NCBI RefSeq assembly: GCF_947487575.1
Contig: NZ_CANKXG010000002.1
Coordinates: forward strand, 103,179 to 167,178
Direction: 5' to 3'
From: an uncultured Algibacter sp.
GTDB taxonomy: Bacteria > Bacteroidota > Bacteroidia > Flavobacteriales > Flavobacteriaceae
Length of the DNA stretch: 64,000 bases
Positions 46,524 to 54,285 of this stretch are shown here, in pieces. Position 1 is the first letter of the stretch. Each line of letters opens with the position of its first letter. The notes under the pieces are model-generated. The model saw only the letters and a program-made list of their open reading frames with translations. It had not been told where the DNA came from and searched no databases. The position numbers and the translations under genes are program-made.

Positions 46524-47201
46524 CTAAACCAAACTATTCTCAGCCACCTTTTGGCCGTCTAGTAAGCGTATAATGCGATGCGTAAACTTCGCATCGTGTT
46601 CACTATGGGTAACCATAACAATAGTAGTTCCTTGAGCATTTAACTCGGTTAAAAGTTCCATAACCTCATTACCATTAGAGCTGTCTAGGTTTCCTGTTGG
46701 CTCATCGGCAAGTATTAAATTGGGGTTATTAACAACCGCTCTAGCAACAGCAACACGTTGTTGCTGCCCTCCGGATAACTGTTGCGGAAAGTGTTTGCGG
46801 CGGTGCATAATCTGCATTTTTTCTAAAACTTCATGCACGCGCTTCGTACGTTCTGCTTTTTTAACTCCTATATAAATTAATGGTAGCTCCACATTTTCAA
46901 AAACAGAAAGTTGGTCTATAAGATTAAAACTCTGGAATACAAATCCAATATTATGCTTGCGTAAATGGGCGCGCTTACGTTCGTTATAATCAATAACCTC
47001 TTCATCGTTAAAAACAAAACTGCCTCCATCAGCGTCATCTAACATTCCTAAAATATTAAGTAAAGTCGATTTTCCGCAACCTGAAGGCCCCATAATCGCT
47101 ACAAACTCGCCTTTTTTAACCTCAAAAGACAACTTGTTAATAGCTATGGTTTGTAACTCTTCTGTTTTATAATACTTTTCTAAGTCTGTAATTTTTATCA
47201 T
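46524..47201 (-). CDS. ABC transporter ATP-binding protein (MacB/LolD-like)
   Basis: A 225-residue ATPase with Walker A GPSGCGKS (38-45), Q-loop FVFQSFNLIDQ, signature LSGGQQQRVAVARAV, Walker B LILADEPTGNLD and the switch His in VTHSEHD. Here the signature is canonical, unlike the second ATPase at 35266. It lies 10 bases after hlyD. It belongs with FtsX-type permeases as the motor of a tripartite export pump. Confidence 0.94.
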   Translation of the reverse strand: MIKITDLEKYYKTEELQTIAINKLSFEVKKGEFVAIMGPSGCGKSTLLNILGMLDDADGGSFVFNDEEVIDYNERKRAHLRKHNIGFVFQSFNLIDQLSVFENVELPLIYIGVKKAERTKRVHEVLEKMQIMHRRKHFPQQLSGGQQQRVAVARAVVNNPNLILADEPTGNLDSSNGNEVMELLTELNAQGTTIVMVTHSEHDAKFTHRIIRLLDGQKVAENSLV

Positions 47202-47211
47202 GATGTATATA

Positions 47212-48462
47212 TTATTCTTTTAATACTAATTCTTCTTTATCTCCAAAATTATCGTAGCTAGATGTTATTACTTTATCGCCAGGAGATAAACCTTCTAACA
47301 CTTCATAATACTCGGTATTTTTAGTTCCTAAACGTATATCTACTTTATAGGCTAGCGTGCCTTCTTCATTTAATTTAAAAATCCAATTTCCTCCGGTTTT
47401 TTGAAAAAATCCGCCTTTAGGCACTAAAACCGCTTGTTTTTCATCACTTAAAGCTAATCTAATTTGAAGCGATTGCCCTCTTCTAATACCTTCAACTTTT
47501 TCATCAAACAACATGTCTACTTGAAACCGCCCTTCTGTTACTTGCGTAAACACTTTCTTTATAATCAATTTATAATCTTTTCCATTAAAAGAAAAAGTAC
47601 CCTGTTGACCTGTGTAAATTCTAGAAATATAATGCTCATCGATATCTGCACGTACTTTAAATCCGCTTAATACATCAACCTGCCCTAAACGCTGCCCTTT
47701 ATTTTTAGATTGCCCTATTTCTGCATCTAACGATGTTAATTGCCCATCTACAGGTGCTCTTACCACCAAGTCGCCTACTTTTTTTCGCATTAATTTTAAT
47801 GCACTTTGCGTTCTCCCTAAAGAATTTCTTTTTTGGTTCGCTTCCTGCTTTGTAGATATAGAATCTTGTTTTAAAATTTCTTGTGCTAACTTCATACGCT
47901 GTTTCTGGTACTTATAATTATTTTCAGATTCTTTAAATTCTTGCATACCAATAGCTTTTTCTGCCAATAGCTTTTTATTAAGTTGGTAAACACGGTCTGC
48001 TTCAATTAATGCGTTTTCAACATCAGTTAATCGGTTTAATCTATTAATAGTATTTTGGCTTGCTGCATTTTGTGAAATTTGCATTTGCGTTAATAAATTA
48101 TAAACCGATGTTTCTTGATTTATTAAACTTAATTCTAAATCTGTATTAGAAAGACGCAGAATAGGGTCGCCTTGTTTCATTAGGGCACCATCTTCTACAA
48201 AAACTTCATCAACTCGCCCGCCTTCTAAAGCATCCAAATAGATAGTAGTAATAGGCATTACAACTCCACTAACAGGAATATTCTCTTGAAATACACCTTG
48301 TTTTATTTCATTAATTGAAATTCGCTCTAAATCAACATTTAATTTTGAATTACCTCCTGTAGAACTAATTACAAATGTTATTAATGCAATTATAAGTGCA
48401 ATGCCTATAATAAGGCTGATTCTTTTTTTACTAAAACGTTTTTTTTCTAAAACAATATCCAT
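47212..48462 (-). CDS. HlyD/MacA-type periplasmic adaptor
   Basis: A 416-residue membrane-fusion protein: an N-terminal membrane anchor (residues 15-33), a lipoyl half (VSGVMPITTIYLDALEGGRV), a long coiled coil (about 125-225), the second lipoyl half (VVRAPVDGQLTSLDAEIGQ), then beta-barrel and membrane-proximal domains. It links the inner-membrane permeases to TolC. It heads the cluster and is preceded by the sigma-54-like promoter at 48490-48504 with a predicted leader of about 16 bases. Confidence 0.93.
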   Translation of the reverse strand: MDIVLEKKRFSKKRISLIIGIALIIALITFVISSTGGNSKLNVDLERISINEIKQGVFQENIPVSGVVMPITTIYLDALEGGRVDEVFVEDGALMKQGDPILRLSNTDLELSLINQETSVYNLLTQMQISQNAASQNTINRLNRLTDVENALIEADRVYQLNKKLLAEKAIGMQEFKESENNYKYQKQRMKLAQEILKQDSISTKQEANQKRNSLGRTQSALKLMRKKVGDLVVRAPVDGQLTSLDAEIGQSKNKGQRLGQVDVLSGFKVRADIDEHYISRIYTGQQGTFSFNGKDYKLIIKKVFTQVTEGRFQVDMLFDEKVEGIRRGQSLQIRLALSDEKQAVLVPKGGFFQKTGGNWIFKLNEEGTLAYKVDIRLGTKNTEYYEVLEGLSPGDKVITSSYDNFGDKEELVLKE

Positions 48463-48489
48463 GAACTATTAATATTTTACTTTGTTATA

Positions 48490-48504
48490 GTTACTATCGT
48501 GCCA
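48490..48504 (-). promoter_or_regulatory. Sigma-54-like promoter of the hlyD cluster
   Basis: On the minus strand TGGCACGATAGTAAC, compared with TGGCACGNNNNTTGC: the whole -24 block is exact; the -12 block is TAAC, with AC in place of GC. The spacing between GG and the -12 pair is right. The predicted start lies about 16 bases before the ATG of the adaptor gene. Confidence 0.65.
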
Positions 48505-48540
48505 TAAATACAATTTACTGATTTTAAGTAATTTAAAAAA

Positions 48541-48597
48541 ACACTACTGAATATGTAGTGTTCGAAAATGATACACCTGCGTTCGGTAACATCACAC
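48541..48597 (-). promoter_or_regulatory. Activator dyads (UAS) of the hlyD cluster
   Basis: Two 19-base dyads, GTGTTCGAAAATGATACAC (48558-48576) and GCGTTCGGTAACATCACAC (48579-48597), are set 21 bases apart and begin 54 bases beyond the -24 element. They match those at 36062-36101. An extra palindrome ACACTAC...GTAGTGT (48541-48561) overlaps the nearer dyad. The activator gene starts 70 bases to the right, divergently. Confidence 0.72.
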
Positions 48598-48666
48598 TTT
48601 TTTAGCGTTTTATTTTAGTGGTTTAATAATTTTAAATGCCCTCAATAATATTGTAATATTGTAATT

Positions 48667-50013
48667 ATGCTATTAAAAAATGCTAACATATTAGTTGTAG
48701 ACGATGATGCCGATGTGCTAATTGCATTGCGATTGCTATTAAAAACCAAAGTTAAAAGTGTTACAACCGAGCAGAATCCGGCCAATTTAGTCCACCTTAT
48801 TAAAACACATAAATTCGATGTTGTTATTCTAGACATGAATTTTAATGGCCTTATAAACACAGGAAACGAAGGTATTTACTGGCTTAATAAAATTAAGGAA
48901 ACTGATAATAACTTAGCCGTTATTTTAATAACAGCTTATGGCGATTTAGATTTAGCCATTAGATCCTTAAAAAAAGGCGCTTCAGATTTTTTAGTAAAAC
49001 CTTGGAAAAATGATAAGCTCATTGATTCGCTTTACGATATTCTTGACAAAAAATCTTCAAAAAAAACCAAGACTTCAATAACCTTAGAAAAAGGTAATGA
49101 GTTATTGGGAGATAGTAACGAAATGAAAGATGTTTTTTTTAAAATTAAAAAAATAGCCCCAACAGATGCTAATATTTTAATTTTAGGAGAAAATGGCACT
49201 GGAAAAGATTTAATTGCAAAGGCTATTCACAATAACTCTTTAAGAAAAGACAAACCCTTTGTTAAAGTTGATGTAGGTGCTTTAACTGAAACCCTATTTG
49301 AAAGTGAATTGTTTGGTTATAAAAAGGGAGCTTTTACTGATGCGCGCGAAGACCGAAAAGGACGTTTTGAAGCCGCTCATGGTGGCACACTATTTTTAGA
49401 TGAAATAGGAAATATTAGTTTACAGCAACAAGCCAGATTATTAACCGTTTTACAAAACCGACTTGTAACGCCATTAGGCTCTAACCAACCTATACCTATA
49501 GACATACGCCTTATTTGTGCTACAAACTTACATATAAATTCGCTTGCAGACGAAACCCATTTTAGAAAAGACTTAATTTATAGAATTAATACTGTTGAAA
49601 TTATTGTTCCGCCTTTAAGAAACAGAGGAAAAGACATTATTTTATTAGCAAAACATTTTATTGATTTATACAGTGATAAATATTTAAAATCTAGTTTTAA
49701 GCTAAGTGATAATTTTAAAAAAAAGCTAAGCAATTATCATTTTCCAGGTAACGTTCGTGAGCTTCAATACGCCCTAGAACGTGCAATAATAATGACCGAC
49801 GATTCTATATTGCATGAAGGTGATTTAGTTTTTTCCCCTATTGAAAAAAGTACGCAAAAAATAAACGAAAATGATTTAAAATTAGAAACCATAGAGAAAA
49901 ATGCTATTTTAAAAGTCATTGAAAAAAACAATGGTAATATTTCTAAATCGGCTAAAGAATTAGGTATTACAAGAACAGCACTCTACAGGAGGCTTAATAA
50001 ATATGGCTTATAA
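48667..50013 (+). CDS. Sigma-54-dependent response regulator (NtrC family)
   Basis: A 448-residue activator. The receiver domain (1-125) has acidic D12-D13, phospho-acceptor Asp56 and Lys111. The AAA+ domain (about 145-375) has Walker A GENGTGKD (174-181), Walker B LFLDE (242-246), and the sigma-54 contact loop written GAFTDA at 221-226 instead of GAFTGA. A Fis-type helix-turn-helix closes the protein (NISKSAKELGITRTALYRRL). It should bind the dyads at 48558-48597 and 36062-36101. The kinase gene overlaps its end by 11 bases. Confidence 0.95.
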   Translation: MLLKNANILVVDDDADVLIALRLLLKTKVKSVTTEQNPANLVHLIKTHKFDVVILDMNFNGLINTGNEGIYWLNKIKETDNNLAVILITAYGDLDLAIRSLKKGASDFLVKPWKNDKLIDSLYDILDKKSSKKTKTSITLEKGNELLGDSNEMKDVFFKIKKIAPTDANILILGENGTGKDLIAKAIHNNSLRKDKPFVKVDVGALTETLFESELFGYKKGAFTDAREDRKGRFEAAHGGTLFLDEIGNISLQQQARLLTVLQNRLVTPLGSNQPIPIDIRLICATNLHINSLADETHFRKDLIYRINTVEIIVPPLRNRGKDIILLAKHFIDLYSDKYLKSSFKLSDNFKKKLSNYHFPGNVRELQYALERAIIMTDDSILHEGDLVFSPIEKSTQKINENDLKLETIEKNAILKVIEKNNGNISKSAKELGITRTALYRRLNKYGL

Positions 50014-51370
50014 CAAATTTAAATACGCCCTGTTTTACAGGGTCTTCATTTTATTTTTAGCGCTAACAGCCTTAGCGTTTAGCCTATTTGCTCTAGATTT
50101 TAATCTAAATCACCCTTTGAGATTAATTAGTATAGGTTGCTTTTTAGTTCTTGCTATTTTTTCTTTCAAAAACCTTTTCAAATTTGTTTTTAAACGGTTT
50201 TCTGAAATAGACGACTTCTTCGAATCTATAAAATATAAAGATTTTTCGCGATGGTTTAATGAAGATTCTGGAACTCCTGATATTCAAAAACTACATAAAA
50301 ACTTCAATGTCGTTAATAGAAGCATCATTCAAATAAATAAAGAAAAAGAAGAGCAACATTTATATCTAAAAAAAATATTAGAACTTATACAAACTGGAAT
50401 TATAGCCTACAATATTAAAACAGGCAACGTTTTATGGGTTAATGATGCCTTTAAAACTATATTAAAAATCCCCTCTTTAAAAACCACTCATTTTATTGAA
50501 AAAAGAAATCCAAAACTTTACAATACCATTTTTACAGACAGTTATACAACGGAAGACAGTATAACGCTAGATGTTGAAAATGAAAAGGTTAAATTATTAA
50601 TATCGAGTTCTGTTTTTCAAATAAAAGACGACACTTTTAAATTAATTGTTTTACAAAACATTGATGACACTTTAAATAAAAACGAATCTGAAGCTTGGAA
50701 AAAACTATTAAGCGTCATGACTCATGAAATCATGAATTCTATTGCTCCAATTTCATCTTTAGCAGATACACTTCAAAAAAATTTACAAGTAGCTATTGAA
50801 AACCCAGAAGAATCTCATTTAGAATTAGAAGACATTAACTCCGGAATAAAAACAATAAAAAATCGTAGTGAAGGCCTCTTAAAATTTGCAAAAACATATA
50901 GAAGTTTAAGTAAAGTAACTAATCTTAATTTACAACGTATTAGAGTTTCAAAATTGTTTAATAATATTCAGTTACTCATGGAAACATCCATAAAAGCTAA
51001 AAATATTGGTATAGAATTTTCAATTTCAGAGCCAAAATTAGAGTTAGATATTGATACACATCTTATCGAGCAAGTATTAATAAATTTAATATTAAATGCT
51101 GTTGATGCATGTAAAAATCAAGACAAACCAGAAATAAAAGTACTGGCATCTCAAAATCCAAATAGAGATATCATCATCAAAGTATACGATAATGGTTCTG
51201 GTATTCCAGAGGACATTTTAGAAAACATTTTTGTACCATTCTTTACCAGTAAAGCTACAGGTAGCGGAATTGGGTTAAGCCTTTGTAAGCAAATTATGTT
51301 ACTTCATAAAGGCAGGGTTATAGTAAAGAGTATTGAAGGTGAAGGTTCTGTATTTAGTCTTGTCTTTTAA
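50003..51370 (+). CDS. Sensor histidine kinase (NtrY-like)
   Basis: A 455-residue membrane kinase: two N-terminal helices (about 8-30 and 38-60) with almost no periplasmic loop, a PAS-like region (about 115-220, [23 protein letters not shown]), the phosphorylated His241 in [13 protein letters not shown], and an ATPase domain with [22 protein letters not shown] and GSGIGLSL. The short loop implies sensing inside the membrane or cytoplasm. It overlaps the regulator gene and should phosphorylate its Asp56. Confidence 0.94.
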   Translation: MAYNKFKYALFYRVFILFLALTALAFSLFALDFNLNHPLRLISIGCFLVLAIFSFKNLFKFVFKRFSEIDDFFESIKYKDFSRWFNEDSGTPDIQKLHKNFNVVNRSIIQINKEKEEQHLYLKKILELIQTGIIAYNIKTGNVLWVNDAFKTILKIPSLKTTHFIEKRNPKLYNTIFTDSYTTEDSITLDVENEKVKLLISSSVFQIKDDTFKLIVLQNIDDTLNKNESEAWKKLLSVMTHEIMNSIAPISSLADTLQKNLQVAIENPEESHLELEDINSGIKTIKNRSEGLLKFAKTYRSLSKVTNLNLQRIRVSKLFNNIQLLMETSIKAKNIGIEFSISEPKLELDIDTHLIEQVLINLILNAVDACKNQDKPEIKVLASQNPNRDIIIKVYDNGSGIPEDILENIFVPFFTSKATGSGIGLSLCKQIMLLHKGRVIVKSIEGEGSVFSLVF

Positions 51371-51421
51371 GACTAATACTAAATGATTATGGGTTTAGAA
51401 AAAACTTCGTTTTGAAAAGCA

Positions 51422-51478
51422 AAAATCCCAGTTTATAAATTCAAGCAAGCTTGATTTAACACTGGGATTTTATTTTAT
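51422..51478. terminator. Bidirectional hairpin terminator
   Basis: AAAATCCCAGT (51422-51432) pairs with ACTGGGATTTT (51461-51471); an inner stem TCAAGC-AA-GCTTGA sits in the loop. A- and T-rich flanks suit both the kinase transcript on the plus strand and the tRNA transcript on the minus strand. Confidence 0.8.
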
Positions 51479-51481
51479 TCG

Positions 51482-51555
51482 TGACCATGGCAGGATTCAA
51501 ACCTGCAACCTCTTGAGCCGTAATCAAGTGCGCTATTCAGTTGCGCCACATGGCC
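51482..51555 (-). tRNA. tRNA-Arg (ACG)
   Basis: Read on the minus strand, a 74-base tRNA: acceptor GGCCATG with CATGGTC, D arm GCGC...GCGC, anticodon stem CTTGA/TCAAG with loop TTACGGC, hence anticodon ACG (read as ICG after deamination, for CGN), and T arm GCAGG-TTTGAAT-CCTGC. The discriminator is A. CCA is not encoded. Confidence 0.95.
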
Positions 51556-51639
51556 TTTTTTCGTGGGTGCAAATATACATTTTTTATTAAAACACCACCA
51601 AACAATTTCTTTCAATTTTTTAAATCATTACTTTTGAAT

Positions 51640-52269
51640 ATGACTTCAACCCAGCTACAAGAAAAATTCAGTAATATTTTAGATAATGAGCTAATAAACG
51701 AAATTGAAAGTGTTGGCAAAATAGCTTCATTTAAAAAAAACGACATCATCATTGATATCAATCAGCCTTTAAAGCACATTCCACTATTACTAAACGGAAA
51801 CATCAAAATACTCCGCGAAGATGCAGATGGTAATGATCTCCTTATCTATTTTCTAGAAGCTGGGGAAACCTGTACCATGTCTCTCACCTGTTGTATGGGC
51901 ACAACAAAAAGTAAAATTAGAGCTGTAGCCGAAAAAGATTCCACACTCATCATGATACCCGTTCAAAACATGCAAAAATGGTTTCACAGTAACACAAGTT
52001 GGCGCAATTTTATTCTAGAAAGTTACCAAACCCGTTTTGACGAAATGCTCGAAGCCATAGACAACCTCGCCTTTATGAAAATGGACGAGCGCCTACACAA
52101 ATACCTCATCAACAAAACAAAACTTCATGCCTCAAAAACCATAATTGTAAAACACCAAGACATCGCCGAAGATTTACACACCTCAAGAGTTGTCATATCT
52201 CGACTATTAAAACAACTCGAAAACGAAACCAAAATCAAACTCAGTCGAAACAAAATAGAAGTGCTTTAA
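51640..52269 (+). CDS. Crp/Fnr family transcriptional regulator
   Basis: A 209-residue regulator with a cyclic-nucleotide-like beta-roll (about 15-120) and a C-terminal winged helix (VKHQDIAEDLHTSRVVISRLLKQLE). CTCCMGT within the effector domain (CTMSLTCCMGTTKSKI) offers clustered Cys that could sense redox or sulfane sulfur. I start at 51640: the longer frame from 51541 would run through the tRNA gene. Heads the sulfur module and is the likely reader of the dyads at 52385 and 54221. Repeat copy D follows its stop codon. Confidence 0.93.
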   Translation: MTSTQLQEKFSNILDNELINEIESVGKIASFKKNDIIIDINQPLKHIPLLLNGNIKILREDADGNDLLIYFLEAGETCTMSLTCCMGTTKSKIRAVAEKDSTLIMIPVQNMQKWFHSNTSWRNFILESYQTRFDEMLEAIDNLAFMKMDERLHKYLINKTKLHASKTIIVKHQDIAEDLHTSRVVISRLLKQLENETKIKLSRNKIEVL

Positions 52270-52273
52270 ATAA

Positions 52274-52333
52274 TTTTGGGCGCTACCTAAAGGTCGGGCT
52301 GTGGGCTTTCCTTTTCAATCCCTAGCGCAGCCA
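52274..52333 (+). repeat. Dispersed structured 3'-end element, copy D (short)
   Basis: Runs GGGCGCTACC-TAAA-GGTCGGGC...CAATCCCTAGCGCAGCC on the plus strand, immediately after the stop codon of the Crp/Fnr gene. The closing stem is GCGCTA (52280-52285) with TAGCGC (52323-52328), where the other copies have GCGTTA with TAACGC: a compensatory T-A to C-G change. The inner hairpin is ACC/GGT. The middle part is shorter than in the other copies. Confidence 0.7.
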
Positions 52334-52384
52334 TCCGCCATATTTAGCTTCAAATTTCAATTTGGTTACCTTTATGCTAGCTTA

Positions 52385-52429
52385 AGTAACATTTATTACA
52401 GTCACTTAAAAACGTTAAATTTAAATTCG
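52385..52429 (+). promoter_or_regulatory. Crp/Fnr-like site and promoter of the yeeE unit
   Basis: AGTAA-CATTTA-TTACA (52385-52400) is a 16-base dyad of Crp/Fnr form. TAAATTCG (52422-52429) matches TAnnTTTG in all but one base. Their centres are 33 bases apart, the same as at 54221-54265, which places the dyad near -41 to the expected start, a class II activator position. Confidence 0.6.
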
Positions 52430-52445
52430 CATTAAATTATCAGGT

Positions 52446-53003
52446 ATGAATTATGTATTAAACCCTTGGCCTTGGTATGTTTCTGGCCCACTTATTGCTT
52501 TTGTAATGGCACTACTACTCTACTTTGGAAAAACATTTGGTATGTCATCAAACCTTCGCACCATGTGTACAATTGCCGGAGCCGGTAAATTTGCAGACTT
52601 TTTTAAGTTTAAATGGAAAGACCAACTATGGAATTTAACCGTTGTTTTAGGAGCAATTATTGGAGGCTTTATTGCTGTTCAATATTTATCAAATAATAGC
52701 GAAACAAATTTAAACCCAACAACGGTTATTGAGCTTCAAAACATGAATTTCAAAAACCCAGGTTCAACATTAGTCCCAAACGAAATGTATAGCTTAGATG
52801 CTATAACAAACCCAAAAGCATTAATACTCTTAATTGTTGGTGGCTTATTAGTTGGTTTCGGAACACGTTACGCTGGTGGTTGCACATCTGGTCATGCCAT
52901 TACAGGTTTAAGCAGTTTACAAAAACCCTCCTTAATTGCAGTAATCGGTTTTTTTATTGGCGGCTTAATTATGACTAATTTTATTTTACCATTAATATTT
53001 TAA
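52446..53003 (+). CDS. YeeE/YedE-family membrane protein (first half)
   Basis: A 185-residue membrane protein with about five helices and the YeeE signature GFGTRYAGGCTSGHAITGLS, with a conserved Cys. YeeE/TsuA proteins carry thiosulfate or other sulfur species through conserved cysteines. Here the usual long protein is split in two: this N-terminal-type half and the next gene, four bases later. An N-terminal Cys (MCTIAG) may also take part. Confidence 0.88.
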   Translation: MNYVLNPWPWYVSGPLIAFVMALLLYFGKTFGMSSNLRTMCTIAGAGKFADFFKFKWKDQLWNLTVVLGAIIGGFIAVQYLSNNSETNLNPTTVIELQNMNFKNPGSTLVPNEMYSLDAITNPKALILLIVGGLLVGFGTRYAGGCTSGHAITGLSSLQKPSLIAVIGFFIGGLIMTNFILPLIF

Positions 53004-53007
53004 GTAT

Positions 53008-53421
53008 ATGAAATTTTTAAAATTTTTATTAGTAGGTATATTTTTCGGTATAGTTTTAGTAAAATCCGAAGCCGTTTCATGGTATCGTATTTACGAAATG
53101 TTTAGGTTTCAATCCTTTCATATGTATGGGATAATAGGTACAGCTATTACATCAGGAATTCTCTTTTTACAGATTTCTAAAAAAGGGTATATAAAAAGTA
53201 TAAAAGGTGCTGATATATTTGTTCCTAAAAAAGAAAAAGGATTAGTAAGATATATTCTTGGAGGCACCATTTTTGGTTTTGGCTGGGCACTTATTGGAGC
53301 TTGCCCTGGCCCAATGTACATTCTTTTAGGCACAGGTGTTTGGAGTATGGTTATTGTTATAGCTGCAGCAATTCTTGGAACCTTCATCTACGGGTTATTA
53401 AAAAATAAATTACCCCATTAA
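53008..53421 (+). CDS. YeeE/YedE-like membrane protein (second half, DUF6691 type)
   Basis: A 137-residue membrane protein with about four helices and GFGWALIGACPGPMYILLGTG, the counterpart of the Cys motif in the upstream half. The gene follows its partner by four bases and its stop codon abuts the ATG of the TauE gene, so the genes are translated as a unit. Together the two halves should form one sulfur-compound channel. Confidence 0.88.
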   Translation: MKFLKFLLVGIFFGIVLVKSEAVSWYRIYEMFRFQSFHMYGIIGTAITSGILFLQISKKGYIKSIKGADIFVPKKEKGLVRYILGGTIFGFGWALIGACPGPMYILLGTGVWSMVIVIAAAILGTFIYGLLKNKLPH

Positions 53422-54213
53422 ATGGATACTATTCAAATTTTGGGATACATCGGTGCCCTAGTTGTTGGTCTCGTATTAGGCCTTATCGGTGGTGGTGGTT
53501 CCATACTTACTGTACCACTTTTGGTTTATCTTTTAGGGTATAACCCCGTAATTGCAACAGCATATTCGCTTTTTGTAGTAGGTACATCATCTATGGTTGG
53601 CACGTATCAAAAACACAGAAAAGGACTCGTTGATTTTAAAACAGGTTTAGCTTTTTCTTTCCCTTCTTTTGTTGCGGTGTATTTATCCAGAAGATATTTG
53701 GTTTCTGGTATTCCTGAAACCTTATTTTCTATTGGTGAGTTTCAACTTTCCAAAAGCATGGGCATCATGATATTTTTTGCTATCATTATGCTTTTGGCTT
53801 CTATTTCTATGATTAAAAAAGGAAATAACAAAGAAGTAACATCAAAACCTCAGGCCTATTATAAAACCTTTATTCAAGGCTTAATTATTGGTACAATTAC
53901 TGGTATTATTGGCGCTGGTGGTGGATTTTTATATGTACCAGCATTAGTACTTTGGGCTAATATCCCCATGAAAAAAGCTGTTGGAACATCATTAATTATT
54001 GTTACAATAAACTCCTTAATTGGTTTTACAGGAGATATGCAAACACTAGATATAGAATGGACTTTCCTTTTAACATTTACCTTAATTTCAATTATAGGCA
54101 TTCTTATAGGCGTATTTCTTTCAAAATTTGTAAGTGGCGAAAAATTAAAAAAGAGCTTTGGTTTTTTTGTATTAATAATGGCTGTTTACATTATTTACAA
54201 AGAGCTAAAATAG
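53422..54213 (+). CDS. TauE/SafE (TSUP) family sulfite/anion transporter
   Basis: A 263-residue membrane protein with about eight helices and two TSUP half-repeats: GLVLGLIGGGGSILTVPLLVYLLG near the N-terminus and GIIGAGGGFLYVPALVLW in the second half. Members export sulfite, sulfoacetate or related anions. The ATG follows the stop codon of the YeeE half directly. It should dispose of or balance sulfite produced from thiosulfate or persulfide breakdown by the downstream enzyme. Confidence 0.9.
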   Translation: MDTIQILGYIGALVVGLVLGLIGGGGSILTVPLLVYLLGYNPVIATAYSLFVVGTSSMVGTYQKHRKGLVDFKTGLAFSFPSFVAVYLSRRYLVSGIPETLFSIGEFQLSKSMGIMIFFAIIMLLASISMIKKGNNKEVTSKPQAYYKTFIQGLIIGTITGIIGAGGGFLYVPALVLWANIPMKKAVGTSLIIVTINSLIGFTGDMQTLDIEWTFLLTFTLISIIGILIGVFLSKFVSGEKLKKSFGFFVLIMAVYIIYKELK

Positions 54214-54220
54214 TTTTAAA

Positions 54221-54265
54221 TGTGATATAAGTTACAAACCAAAAAAATAAGGTTTCGTAATTTTG
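54221..54265 (+). promoter_or_regulatory. Crp/Fnr-like site and promoter of the MBL-rhodanese unit
   Basis: TGTGA-TATAAG-TTACA (54221-54236) differs from the TGTGA-N6-TCACA consensus by one base. TAATTTTG (54258-54265) is a full match to TAnnTTTG. The distance between centres is 33 bases, the same as at 52385-52429. No good -33 element is seen, which suits an activator-dependent promoter. Confidence 0.65.
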
Positions 54266-54285
54266 AATCATTAGATAAATTAATC

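Noticed and set aside
51541..51639. Longer N-terminus for the Crp/Fnr protein
   Set aside because: The extension would translate bases that encode the tRNA-Arg on the other strand and does not resemble the family; the ATG at 51640 fits.
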